DNA of 64,000 nucleotides from Streptomyces luteolifulvus (GTDB lineage Bacteria; Actinomycetota; Actinomycetes; Streptomycetales; Streptomycetaceae). Below are positions 7,887-16,380 of this stretch, in pieces. Numbering within the stretch: position 1 is the stretch's first letter; each line of letters begins with the position of its first letter. The translations under genes and the position numbers were made by a program. Below the pieces are notes generated by a model. It searched no databases. It was not told the origin of the DNA and worked only from the letters and a program-made list of their open reading frames with translations. The stretch covers positions 62,001-126,000 of the forward strand of contig NZ_VZRB01000018.1 in NCBI RefSeq assembly GCF_008806595.1. Direction: 5' to 3'.

Positions 7887-9389
7887 ATGACGGACAACGT
7901 CAACATCATCAAGCTCACCGCCGCCGAGACGGCCGAGAAGATCGCCTCCGGTGAGCTGACGGCCGTCCAGGTCGCCGAGGCCCACCTCGCCCGTATCGAG
8001 GCCGTCGACGAGAAGGTGCACGCCTTCCTGCACGTCGACCGCGAGGGGGCGCTGGCCCAGGCTCGCGCCGTCGACGAGAAGCGGGAGCGCGGCGAGAAGC
8101 TCGGGCCGCTGGCCGGTGTTCCCCTCGCACTCAAGGACATCTTCACCACCGAGGGCGTCCCGACGACCGTCGGTTCGAAGATCCTCGAAGGCTGGATCCC
8201 ACCGTACGACGCGACCCTCACCAAGCGGCTGAAGGCCGCCGACGTCGTCATCCTCGGCAAGACCAACATGGACGAGTTCGCCATGGGGTCCAGCACCGAG
8301 AACAGTGCCTTCGGGCCGACCGGCAACCCCTGGGACCTCACCAGGATCCCCGGCGGCTCCGGCGGTGGGTCGAGCGCCGCGCTCGCCTCCTTCCAGGCGC
8401 CCCTCGCCATCGGCACCGACACCGGCGGATCCATCCGCCAGCCGGCCGCCGTCACGGGCACGGTCGGTGTGAAGCCGACCTACGGCGCGGTCTCCCGCTT
8501 CGGCATGGTGGCCTTCTCCTCCTCGCTCGACCAGGGCGGTCCCTGCGCCCGTACGGTCCTGGACGCGGCCCTGCTGCACGAAGTCATCGCGGGCCACGAC
8601 CCGCTCGACTCGACCTCGATCGACGAGCCGGTCCCGCAGGTGGTGGAGGCCGCCCGCAACGGCAGCGTCGCCGGGATGCGCATCGGTGTCGTCAAGCAGT
8701 TCCGCGGCGAGGGCTACCAGGCCGGTGTCATCCAGCGCTTCGACGAGTCCGTCGCGCTCCTGAAGGAGCTGGGCGCCGAGATCGTCGAGCTGGACTGCCC
8801 GTCCTTCGACCTGGCCCTGTCGGCGTACTACCTGATCGCGCCGTCCGAGTGCTCGTCCAACCTCGCCCGCTTCGACGGCCTGCGCTACGGCCTGCGGACC
8901 GGCGACGACGGCGGCCACTCGGCCGAGGAGGTCACCTCCCTCACCCGGGAGGCGGGCTTCGGCCCCGAGGTCAAGCGCCGCATCATGCTCGGCACGTACG
9001 CGCTCAGCTCCGGCTACTACGACGCGTACTACGGCAGCGCCCAGAAGGTCCGTACGCTCATCAAGCGGGAGTTCGACCGGTCGTTCGAGCAGGTCGACGT
9101 GATTGTCTCCCCGACGACCCCGACCACCGCCTTCGCGATCGGCGAGCGCGCCGACGACCCGATGGCGATGTACCTCGCCGACCTGTGCACCATCCCCACC
9201 AACCTGGCGGGCAACGCGGCCATGTCACTGCCCTGCGGCCTGGCGCCGGAGGACAACCTTCCGGTCGGCCTGCAGATCATCGCCCCGGTGATGAAGGACG
9301 ACCGGCTTTACAAGGTCGGCGCCGCCGTCGAGGCCGCCTTCGTGGAAAAGTGGGGGCACCCGCTTCTCGAGGAGGCTCCGTCGCTGTGA
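7887..9389 (+). CDS. gatA: Aspartyl/glutamyl-tRNA amidotransferase subunit A
   Basis: A 500-residue amidase-signature enzyme that releases ammonia from glutamine for GatB. The catalytic Ser-cisSer-Lys set is visible: Lys in ALKDIFTTEG, the glycine/serine-rich signature GGSGGGSSAALAS, and the nucleophile region GTDTGGSIRQPA. The full family length and a GGGGGAGG ribosome site at about 7870 support the ATG at 7887. Its TGA overlaps the GTG of the next gene, implying translational coupling. Confidence 0.97.
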   Translation: MTDNVNIIKLTAAETAEKIASGELTAVQVAEAHLARIEAVDEKVHAFLHVDREGALAQARAVDEKRERGEKLGPLAGVPLALKDIFTTEGVPTTVGSKILEGWIPPYDATLTKRLKAADVVILGKTNMDEFAMGSSTENSAFGPTGNPWDLTRIPGGSGGGSSAALASFQAPLAIGTDTGGSIRQPAAVTGTVGVKPTYGAVSRFGMVAFSSSLDQGGPCARTVLDAALLHEVIAGHDPLDSTSIDEPVPQVVEAARNGSVAGMRIGVVKQFRGEGYQAGVIQRFDESVALLKELGAEIVELDCPSFDLALSAYYLIAPSECSSNLARFDGLRYGLRTGDDGGHSAEEVTSLTREAGFGPEVKRRIMLGTYALSSGYYDAYYGSAQKVRTLIKREFDRSFEQVDVIVSPTTPTTAFAIGERADDPMAMYLADLCTIPTNLAGNAAMSLPCGLAPEDNLPVGLQIIAPVMKDDRLYKVGAAVEAAFVEKWGHPLLEEAPSL

Positions 9390-9625
9390 GTGCACTGACC
9401 AAGGCCAAGGGCTTCAAGAAGTCCAAGTCCGGTACGTATCTGTCCATGGCCGGGACCGCGTTCGGCGCGATCGGTGTCGCCAAGCGGCTCAAGAAGGCCC
9501 GCGCCGAGAACGACACGCTGGTCCTCGTCGACGCCGCCGTGTCCGCCGTCGCCATCGTCACCGGCCTCGCCATTCTGTGCCGCGAGCTGAAGCGGCTGGG
9601 CGACGACGACGTCCTGCTGGGCTGA
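9386..9625 (+). CDS. Small conserved protein embedded between gatA and gatB
   Basis: A 79-residue protein starting at a GTG that overlaps the gatA stop (GTGA). It has a lysine-rich N-terminus (TKAKGFKKSKSGTYLS), a glycine/alanine segment (MAGTAFGAIGVAK), a basic stretch and one hydrophobic stretch (LVDAAVSAVAIVTGLAIL) that may span the membrane. I recognise no family. I remember an equivalent small gene between gatA and gatB in S. coelicolor (SCO5500), so the arrangement looks conserved. A role linked to tRNA amidation is only inferred from position. Confidence 0.8.
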   Translation: MSALTKAKGFKKSKSGTYLSMAGTAFGAIGVAKRLKKARAENDTLVLVDAAVSAVAIVTGLAILCRELKRLGDDDVLLG

Positions 9626-9640
9626 GAGGGAAGTTTCACC

Positions 9641-11155
9641 GTGACCACCACGACCGACCTGGTGTCGTACGAGGACGCGCTGGCGTCGTACGACCCCGTC
9701 ATGGGCCTTGAGGTCCATGTCGAACTCGGCACCAAGACCAAGATGTTCTGCGGGTGTTCGACCGAGCTGGGCGCCGAGCCCAACTCGCAGACCTGCCCGA
9801 CCTGCCTCGGCCTGCCCGGCTCGCTCCCGGTCGTCAACGCGACCGGAGTCGAGTCCGCCGTCAGGATCGGTCTCGCGCTGAACTGCGAGATCGCCGAATG
9901 GTGCCGCTTCGCCCGGAAGAACTACTTCTATCCGGACATGCCGAAGAACTTCCAGACCTCCCAGTACGACGAGCCGATCGCCTTCAACGGCTACCTCGAT
10001 GTGCAGCTGGAGGACGGCGAGACCTTCCGCGTGGAGATCGAGCGCGCCCACATGGAGGAGGACACCGGCAAGTCGACGCACATCGGCGGCGCCACCGGCC
10101 GTATCCACGGCGCGCAGCACTCGCTGCTGGACTACAACCGTGCCGGCATCCCGCTCATCGAGATCGTCACCAAGCCGATCGTCGGCGCGGGCGAGCGCGC
10201 TCCCGAGGTGGCGAAGGCGTACGTCCGTGAGCTGCGCGAGCTCATCAAGGCGCTCGGCGTCTCCGAGGCCCGGATGGAGATGGGCCAGATGCGCTGCGAC
10301 GTCAACCTGTCGCTGATGCCCAAGGGCGGCGACAGGTTCGGCACGCGCTCCGAGACGAAGAACGTCAACTCACTGCGCTCCGTCGAGCGTGCGGCCCGTT
10401 TCGAGATCCAGCGCCACGCCGCCGTGCTCGGCAGCGGCGGAACGATCGTCCAGGAGACCCGCCACTTCCATGAGGACACGGGGTCGACGACCTCGGGCCG
10501 GGTGAAGGAAGAGGCCGAGGACTACCGCTACTTCCCCGAGCCGGACCTGGTGCCGGTGGCCCCCTCGCGCGAGTGGGTCGAGGAACTGCGTGCCCGGCTG
10601 CCGGAGCTCCCTCTGGTCCGCCGCACCCGTCTGCTCGAGGAGTGGGGCATCAGCACCACCGACATGCAGGCGATCCTCAACGCCGGTGCCCTGGACCCGA
10701 TCGTCACCACGATCGAAGCCGGCGCCGACGCGGCCTCCGCCCGCAAGTGGTGGATGGGCGAACTGGCCCGCAGCGCCAACGAGTCGGGCAAGGCCCTGGA
10801 CGAGCTGGCCATCACGCCCGAGCAGGTCGCCCGGGTCACCGAGCTGGTCTCCTCCGGTGACCTGAACGACAAGCTGGCCCGGCAGGTCATCGAGGGCGTC
10901 CTCGCGGGCGAGGGCACCCCGGACGAGGTCGTCGACAAGCGCGGTCTGAAGGTCGTCTCCGACGAGGGCGCGCTGACCGCCGCCGTCGACGAGGCCATCG
11001 CCGGCAACCCGGGCATCGCGGACAAGATCCGCGGTGGCAAGGTGGCCGCGGCCGGCGCCCTGGTCGGCGCGGTCATGAAGGCCACCCGGGGTCAGGCGGA
11101 CGCGGCACGCGTCAAGGAGCTGATCCTGGAGAAGCTGGGCGTCAGCGAGGGCTGA
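9641..11155 (+). CDS. gatB: Aspartyl/glutamyl-tRNA amidotransferase subunit B
   Basis: A 504-residue GatB, the tRNA-binding and kinase/transamidase subunit. Typical motifs are the start of the catalytic fold (GLEVHVELGTKTKMFCGC), CPTCLGLPGSLPV, MEEDTGKSTH, and the YqeY-like tail (KARQVIEGVL-type region through GAVMKATRGQADAARV). The GTG start at 9641 has GAGGGAAG upstream (about 9626-9633). A strong hairpin terminator begins 15 bases after the stop. Confidence 0.97.
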   Translation: MTTTTDLVSYEDALASYDPVMGLEVHVELGTKTKMFCGCSTELGAEPNSQTCPTCLGLPGSLPVVNATGVESAVRIGLALNCEIAEWCRFARKNYFYPDMPKNFQTSQYDEPIAFNGYLDVQLEDGETFRVEIERAHMEEDTGKSTHIGGATGRIHGAQHSLLDYNRAGIPLIEIVTKPIVGAGERAPEVAKAYVRELRELIKALGVSEARMEMGQMRCDVNLSLMPKGGDRFGTRSETKNVNSLRSVERAARFEIQRHAAVLGSGGTIVQETRHFHEDTGSTTSGRVKEEAEDYRYFPEPDLVPVAPSREWVEELRARLPELPLVRRTRLLEEWGISTTDMQAILNAGALDPIVTTIEAGADAASARKWWMGELARSANESGKALDELAITPEQVARVTELVSSGDLNDKLARQVIEGVLAGEGTPDEVVDKRGLKVVSDEGALTAAVDEAIAGNPGIADKIRGGKVAAAGALVGAVMKATRGQADAARVKELILEKLGVSEG

Positions 11156-11169
11156 GCGCATGCGCCATG

Positions 11170-11198
11170 CGGCCCCGGAGGCGACGCCTCCGGGGCCG
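11170..11198. terminator. Bidirectional hairpin terminator after gatB
   Basis: A perfect 14-bp inverted repeat, CGGCCCCGGAGGCG / CGCCTCCGGGGCCG, with a single-base centre. It lies between gatB and the oppositely oriented methyltransferase remnant. Confidence 0.75.
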
Positions 11199-11203
11199 TA
11201 CGC

Positions 11204-11742
11204 CTACCTACGGCGCCCCACGACACGTACGAAGCCCAGCGCGCGGCCCTCGTCCACGCGGAGCATCTCCGCGCACCGGCCCGCCATCCCGGGGGAGTGG
11301 AAGCACCAGAAGTCCGGCTCCCACCACGGCCGGAGATGCTCCGGCGGCTCCGTGCCCTCCGGCTCCTCCCGAAGTGCCGGTACGACGACCCCGATCCGCC
11401 CGCCGGGCTTCAGCAGCCGGGTCAGCGTGGGCAATACAGGTCGTTCGTGCCGAAGTACTGGTAGGCGTCGATGCTCACGATCGCGTCGAAGCCGCCGTAC
11501 TCCCTGGCGAGGAACACGGATGTCATGGCGCGCCCGCAGCCGAGGTCGAGCACGCGCGCGCCGGGGCGCAGCCGGTCGAGGCCCAGGGCGGGGGCCAGCC
11601 ACTCCAGCAGCCACAGTGCGTGCGGGCCCATCTGGTTCTCGACGGTCCAGCGGGCGTCGTAGCGGCCGCTGCGGGGGTAGCGGGGGTGGGGCAGGCGGTC
11701 AGTCGCGTCGCCGGTCGAGGTCCTGGAGGTGATGTCGGACAT
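11204..11742 (-). pseudogene. SAM-dependent methyltransferase, decayed (two internal deletions and a frameshift)
   Basis: The 5' half (from ATG 11742, with AGGAG upstream) encodes a class I methyltransferase start with motif I VLDLGCGRAMTS. It then jumps straight from FLAREYG to FDAIVSIDAYQYFG, which in intact members are separated by about 45 residues carrying the acidic loop. A missing base in the codons for DLY-LPTL at about 11422-11430 shifts the frame. The second frame continues with LKPGGRIGVVVPALREEPEG and WEPDFWCFHSPG, then jumps to MAGRCAEMLRVDEG, suggesting loss of about 40 more residues. A functional protein is very unlikely. The deletion sizes are my estimate from memory of the family. 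Confidence 0.8.
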
Positions 11743-11928
11743 CGGTGAACGGGCTCCTTGAATCCTTCGTAGTGGAAAGAGATGCGTAGGAGCTCGGTCG
11801 GACCTTCACACAATGCACCTGCTTCGGTCGGCGGCGAGGCGCCGGAGACGGCGGACGCCGGGACGCCAGCAGCGCTCGGGCCTGCCCCGCACCAGGATTC
11901 GCGGACGGAGCCGCTACGCTCCCCGGCC

Positions 11929-12222
11929 ATGAACGGACGCGGTGATTCCGAAATACCCGACGCCGGAGATCCGGCGGAGGACGCCCGGCGGGCCCGCTGG
12001 ACCGCGGCCGGGACCGGGGCGCTGCTCGCCCTCGTCGGCCTGGCCGCCTCGGCGCTCCGCTTCGCCGGTTCCGCGCCGACCCTCGTCCCCGCCGCCTACG
12101 CCCTCGGAGCCGTGGTGTGCGCGCTCGCCTCCGTGCTGGGCTCCCGGGGGCGCACCCGGCGCGCCCTGTGGCTGCTGATCGCGGGAGCGATGGTGATGGC
12201 GATGGGAGACCAGATCGACTGA
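11929..12222 (+). CDS. Small membrane protein, 97 aa
   Basis: Begins at ATG 11929 (MNGRGDSEIPDAGD). A polar N-terminus of about 25 residues is followed by two or three hydrophobic segments (AAGTGALLALVGLAASAL, LVPAAYALGAVVCALASVL, ALWLLIAGAMVMAMG). It reads divergently from the methyltransferase remnant. The frame is open upstream to 11782, but that part has a poorer coding pattern. No family was recognised. Confidence 0.7.
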   Translation: MNGRGDSEIPDAGDPAEDARRARWTAAGTGALLALVGLAASALRFAGSAPTLVPAAYALGAVVCALASVLGSRGRTRRALWLLIAGAMVMAMGDQID

Positions 12223-12423
12223 GACGGCGCAGACGACAGAGCGATCGGAACTGTCCTGTGAGTTGCCTCCCACTCCTGTGAAAAGGCCCACGAACGCGGC
12301 AAACGATCTTTTCCGCCTGTAAGAGTGTCTTCGCATTGCTCATGCGTTCTTTGCGGGCTGTTCAGTTCATGAACGACGGTTCCCGGCCAAAGATCCACAA
12401 ATCCACCACCGGGAGCACGTCTC

Positions 12424-14670
12424 GTGGCAGCACTCGCACGCTGGTGTGTCCAGCGCCGCCTCGTCGCCGTACTGCTGTGGCTCCTCGCCTTCGGCGGGGT
12501 GACCGCCGCGGCGGCCGTCGCCGGCTCCGCGTACTCGAACGACTACGAGGTTCCCGGCACCGAGTCGGGCCGCGCCGCCCAGCTGCTCCAGGACGGCTTC
12601 CCGGACCTCGGCGGGGACAGCGACACCGTCGTCTGGCACACCACGTCCGGCAGCGTCCGGGCCGCCGACGTCGAGCAGACGATGACCCGCACCCTCCGGA
12701 CGATCTCCGACCTACCCGGTGTGGCCGCCGTGACCAGCCCGTACGACAGCCAGGGCGCGGCGCAGATCAGCGGCAACGGCCGTACGGCCTACGCCACCGT
12801 CGTCTTCGACGACCGGGCCGAGAACCTAGGCCAGTCCGAGGCACAGGCCGTCGTCGACGCGGCCAAGGACGCCGAGAGCGACGGGCTCCAGGTGGAGCTG
12901 GGCGGCAGCGCCATCGCGCTCACCGAATCGTCCGGCGGCCATGTCGCCGAGGTCGTCGGGGTGATCGTCGCGGCGGTGGTCCTGTTCCTCGCCTTCGGCT
13001 CGCTCGCCGCCTCGCTGCTGCCCATCGCCACCGCGCTGGTCAGCGTCGGCACCGCATACGCGGCGACCGTGCTGCTCGGCCACGCGATGACCGTCGCCGA
13101 CTTCGCGCCCATGCTCGGCATGCTGATCGGACTCGGCGTCGGCATCGACTACGCGCTGTTCATCGTCACCCGGCACCGGCGCGGGCTGAAACGCGGGCTC
13201 TCCGTCACCGAGGCGGTCACCAACGCCGTCGCCACCACCGGACGCGCGGTCGTCTTCGCAGGTGCCACCGTTTGCATCGCCCTGCTGGGGATGCTGATCC
13301 TGCGGCTGAACTTCCTCAACGGCGTCGCGATAGCCGCCTCCCTGACCGTGGTGCTGACCGTCGCGGCCTCCGTGACCCTGCTGCCCGCCCTGCTGTCGTT
13401 CATCGGCCACCGCGCGCTGAGCCGGCGCGAGCGGCGCAGGCTCGCCGAGCACGGGCCCCAGCCGGAGCTCCCGACGGGGCTCGCCGCCCGCTGGTCGGCG
13501 TTCGTGGAGCGTCACCCCAAGCTGCTCGGTGTGGTCGCCCTGGTCGTCATGACCGTCCTCGCCCTGCCCACCCTCTCCCTCCGCCTGGGCACCTCCGACC
13601 AGGGCAACGGGCCGACGTCCGCCACCACCCGCCAGTCCTACGACCTCCTGGCCGACGGCTTCGGGGCCGGCGTGAACGGCCCCCTCACCCTCGTCACCAC
13701 CGTCGACGGCGCCGAGGACAAGCTCGCCCTCGGCAACCTGGACGCCACCATCCGCACCACCGATGGCGTCGCCTCGGTGACGCCGGTCACCTACAACACC
13801 GGCGGCGACACGGCGTACTTCACGATCGTCCCCGAGTCGGCCCCCCAGTCGCAGAAGACCACCGACCTCGTGGAGCGGCTGCGCACCGAGGTGCTGCCGC
13901 GCGCGGAGACCGGCACCTCGCTCGACATCCACGTCGGCGGCATGACGGCCGGCTACGACGACTTCGCCGACGTCATCGTCGGCAAGCTGCCCCTGTTCGT
14001 CGGCGTCGTCATCGGCCTGGGCTGTCTGCTGCTCCTGCTCGCCTTCCGGTCCGTCGGCATCCCGCTCAAGGCCGCCGCGATGAACGTCGCCGCCGTCGCC
14101 GCCGCCTTCGGTGTCGTCGTCGCGATCTTCCAATGGGGCTGGGGGAGCGAACTGCTGGGCCTGGGCCGCGCCGGGCCGATCGAGCCCTTCCTGCCCGTGA
14201 TCATGGTGTCGGTGCTGTTCGGGCTCTCCATGGACTACCAGGTCTTCCTGGTCAGCCGGATGTACGAGGAGTGGCTGGAGACCGGCGACAACAGGCGTGC
14301 CGTCCGCGTCGGCCTCGCCGAGACCAGCCGGGTGATCAACTCCGCCGCGGTCATCATGATCTCGGTCTTCCTGGCCTTCGTGCTCAGCGGCGACCGTGTG
14401 ATCGCCATGTTCGGCATCGCGCTCGCCTCCGCCGTCGCCCTGGACGCCTTCGTGCTCCGTACGCTGCTGGTGCCGGCCCTCATGCACATGCTCGGCGGCG
14501 CCAACTGGTGGCTGCCGCGCTGGCTCGACCGGCGCCTGCCGCGCATCAGCATCGAACCGCCCGAGTGCCGCGCCGCCCATGAGAGGCTGGCCGCCGCGAC
14601 GGACGCCGAGGTGGCGGACGTCCTGGCGGAGGAGGAGCGGCAGCGGGATGTACGCGATATCTCTGGGTGA
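12424..14670 (+). CDS. MMPL/RND-family transporter
   Basis: A 748-residue protein with the duplicated MMPL layout: a transmembrane helix at the N-terminus, a large extracytoplasmic loop, five helices, then the whole pattern again. The Asp-Tyr pairs typical of the proton relay appear in GIDYALFIVTRHR and MDYQVFLVSRMYE. Actinobacterial members export lipids, siderophores or drugs; the substrate here is unknown. The GTG start at 12424 has only a weak ribosome site (GGGAGC at about 12411). The 3' end overlaps the downstream GNAT gene by 23 bases. The 200 bases upstream hold no recognisable gene. Confidence 0.9.
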   Translation: MAALARWCVQRRLVAVLLWLLAFGGVTAAAAVAGSAYSNDYEVPGTESGRAAQLLQDGFPDLGGDSDTVVWHTTSGSVRAADVEQTMTRTLRTISDLPGVAAVTSPYDSQGAAQISGNGRTAYATVVFDDRAENLGQSEAQAVVDAAKDAESDGLQVELGGSAIALTESSGGHVAEVVGVIVAAVVLFLAFGSLAASLLPIATALVSVGTAYAATVLLGHAMTVADFAPMLGMLIGLGVGIDYALFIVTRHRRGLKRGLSVTEAVTNAVATTGRAVVFAGATVCIALLGMLILRLNFLNGVAIAASLTVVLTVAASVTLLPALLSFIGHRALSRRERRRLAEHGPQPELPTGLAARWSAFVERHPKLLGVVALVVMTVLALPTLSLRLGTSDQGNGPTSATTRQSYDLLADGFGAGVNGPLTLVTTVDGAEDKLALGNLDATIRTTDGVASVTPVTYNTGGDTAYFTIVPESAPQSQKTTDLVERLRTEVLPRAETGTSLDIHVGGMTAGYDDFADVIVGKLPLFVGVVIGLGCLLLLLAFRSVGIPLKAAAMNVAAVAAAFGVVVAIFQWGWGSELLGLGRAGPIEPFLPVIMVSVLFGLSMDYQVFLVSRMYEEWLETGDNRRAVRVGLAETSRVINSAAVIMISVFLAFVLSGDRVIAMFGIALASAVALDAFVLRTLLVPALMHMLGGANWWLPRWLDRRLPRISIEPPECRAAHERLAAATDAEVADVLAEEERQRDVRDISG

Positions 14671-15223
14671 CGACGGAGCCGAACTGCGCCCCCTGGAGCC
14701 ATGGCACGCCGAGGAGTTCCTGGCGCATCTGGAACGGGGCAGGGAGTTCATCAACCGGTTCGTGCCGTTCGGGGAGAAGGCCACGGACGTGGCGTCCGCG
14801 CGCGACACCCTCCAGAGGTACGCCGACCTGCGCGCCGCCGACACCGCCTCCCTGCACGGCCTGTGGCTGGAGGGGAAACTCGTGGGCGGGGTGCTGTTCC
14901 TGAACTTCGACGCGGAGAACGCCAATTGCGAGGTCGGCTGCTGGCTGGAACCCGCGGGCACCGGGCGCGGGCTGGTCACCCGGGCGATGCGGGTGCTCAT
15001 CGACTTCGCCGTCGAGCAGCGCGGCATCCACCGGGTCGAGTGGATCGCCTCCGCGGGCAACCGGCCGAGCCTGAACGTGGCCCGGCGGCTGGGGATGACC
15101 AAGGAAGGCGTACGACGGTCGAGCTACCCCCACCACGGCGTACGGCACGATCTCGAGGTGTGGTCGGTCCTGGCCCCCGATTGGCGTGCGGCCCGCGCGC
15201 GTGCCGTGCACAGCGATCATTAA
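14648..15223 (+). CDS. GNAT N-acetyltransferase, RimJ/RimL type
   Basis: A 191-residue GNAT protein. The N-terminal part LRPLEPWHAEEFLAHLERG, beta strand LVGGVLFLNFD, acetyl-CoA-binding region EPAGTGRGLVTRAMRVLIDFA and C-terminal RVEWIASAGNRPSLNVARRLGM are typical of ribosomal-protein serine acetyltransferase relatives. Start ATG 14648 is supported by GGAGGAGG at 14630-14637 and lies inside the end of the MMPL gene, so the two are probably coupled. The acceptor is unknown. Confidence 0.88.
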   Translation: MYAISLGDDGAELRPLEPWHAEEFLAHLERGREFINRFVPFGEKATDVASARDTLQRYADLRAADTASLHGLWLEGKLVGGVLFLNFDAENANCEVGCWLEPAGTGRGLVTRAMRVLIDFAVEQRGIHRVEWIASAGNRPSLNVARRLGMTKEGVRRSSYPHHGVRHDLEVWSVLAPDWRAARARAVHSDH

Positions 15224-15258
15224 GGAACCTCTCAGACTCCGTCCGTACGGTGCGCAGC

Positions 15259-15861
15259 ATGGGAACCAAGACAGTGGACGAGACCGGGGCCGAGACCGGC
15301 GCCCGGGCGAAGACCGACGAGGAGAAGGCGGAGGTCACCAAGGCCGACGCGGCCGCGGAGACCGATGCCGCGACGGATGCCGGTACGGGATCCGTCGACG
15401 AGGGAGGCGACGCCGTCGATGCGGAGGACATCACCGAGGACGGGAGCCCGGCCGGCGTCGGCGGCGTCGGAGGCGTCGGCCAGGGCGCCGGAGCCGTGGT
15501 CTCCGCCGCGCTCGGCGTCGTCTCGCTCAGCGGCGGCTGGATCGCCTCCGTCGCCGCCGCGCGCGAGACCCTGGTGGGACAGCTCCAGACCTCGTCGGGC
15601 GCGAGCGTCGCCCAGCAGGTCAAGGAGGTGTACGGCGACGCCTGGCACACCACCGCGCTGTGGGGCGGCCTGTTCGCGCTGGCCGCGCTGATCATCGGCG
15701 TCGTCGTCCTGGCCCGTCCCGCGTTCGGGGCCCCGGGCCGGCCGCAGGCCGCCTGGATCAAGTCGGTCGCGTGGGGCGGTGTCTCGCTCGGCGTCATCGG
15801 CCTGCTTCTGGCCGTTCTCAAGTACACCGACGTCCTGCTCGGACTGCCGTCCACCGGCTGA
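15259..15861 (+). CDS. Membrane protein with acidic Ala/Glu/Asp-rich N-terminus
   Basis: A 200-residue protein. About 70 residues of low-complexity acidic sequence (E, D, T, A) come first. A glycine-rich hydrophobic segment (VGQGAGAVVSAALGVVSLSGGWIASVAA) and two clear transmembrane helices near the C-terminus (LFALAALIIGVVVLA, VSLGVIGLLLAVLKY) follow. No ribosome site precedes ATG 15259; GTG 15250 is in frame and possible. No family was recognised. Confidence 0.72.
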   Translation: MGTKTVDETGAETGARAKTDEEKAEVTKADAAAETDAATDAGTGSVDEGGDAVDAEDITEDGSPAGVGGVGGVGQGAGAVVSAALGVVSLSGGWIASVAAARETLVGQLQTSSGASVAQQVKEVYGDAWHTTALWGGLFALAALIIGVVVLARPAFGAPGRPQAAWIKSVAWGGVSLGVIGLLLAVLKYTDVLLGLPSTG

Positions 15862-15876
15862 AGCACCGCAGGTCCT

Positions 15877-15929
15877 GAGGGGCCTCAGGGCGGCCGTAAG
15901 TACCTCTTACGGAGCTCCTGAGGCCCCTC
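15877..15929. terminator. Composite hairpin terminator
   Basis: Outer arms GAGGGGCCTCAGG (15877-15889) and CCTGAGGCCCCTC (15917-15929) pair perfectly. A second perfect stem, CCGTAAG/CTTACGG, is nested inside. It follows the membrane protein gene and precedes the 61-residue protein gene. Confidence 0.75.
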
Positions 15930-16069
15930 GCGCACACCTAAGGCCCCGCACGCCGCCGAAGATGCGGAACTCTCCCGATGTGGCGGACCCCCCTGGGAGA
16001 CGAAGGTTGAGGCATCGCAGCGAACCGTCGCAGCGCAAGCCCGAACCGGACTCTCCCGAGGGACACACC

Positions 16070-16255
16070 ATGTACGAGTACGAGATCCAGCAGTTGCGTG
16101 CCGCCGAACTGATCCGCCAGGCCGAGAACGAGCGGATGGCCCGCGAGATCGTCCGCGGCCGTCGCGCCGCCCGCCGTGAGGCAGCCCGCCGCGAGGCCGA
16201 GGGCGAGGTGCATACCGGCCGCCCCCGCCGGCACAGGTTCCCGCGCACCGCGTGA
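16070..16255 (+). CDS. Small basic helical protein, 61 aa
   Basis: Starts at ATG 16070 with MYEYEIQQLRAAELIRQAENERM and continues as a single long amphipathic helix rich in Arg, Ala and Glu, ending in a basic tail (RPRRHRFPRTA). I recall similar short proteins in other Streptomyces but know no function. The ribosome site is weak (GAGGGACA). The TGA overlaps a GTG in the frame of the next gene. Confidence 0.7.
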   Translation: MYEYEIQQLRAAELIRQAENERMAREIVRGRRAARREAARREAEGEVHTGRPRRHRFPRTA

Positions 16256-16380
16256 GCGCCGGGGCACGGCAGGACGGCCGCACGGCGCAGGTCCTTGCTC
16301 GGGCCACGCCGCTCCTCCCCGCGGCGGTCACCGCGGCCGTCCTCCCGAAAACGGGTGCGTCCCTGACCCGGCCGCATGCG

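Noticed and set aside
11782..11928. 49-residue N-terminal extension of the small membrane protein
   Set aside because: The region lies in the divergent promoter area of the methyltransferase remnant, and ATG 11929 gives a normal small membrane protein.
12826..15102. A 758-codon antisense frame opposite the MMPL gene
   Set aside because: His/Asp/Gln-rich product without domains; the MMPL frame has conserved DY motifs and transmembrane pattern.
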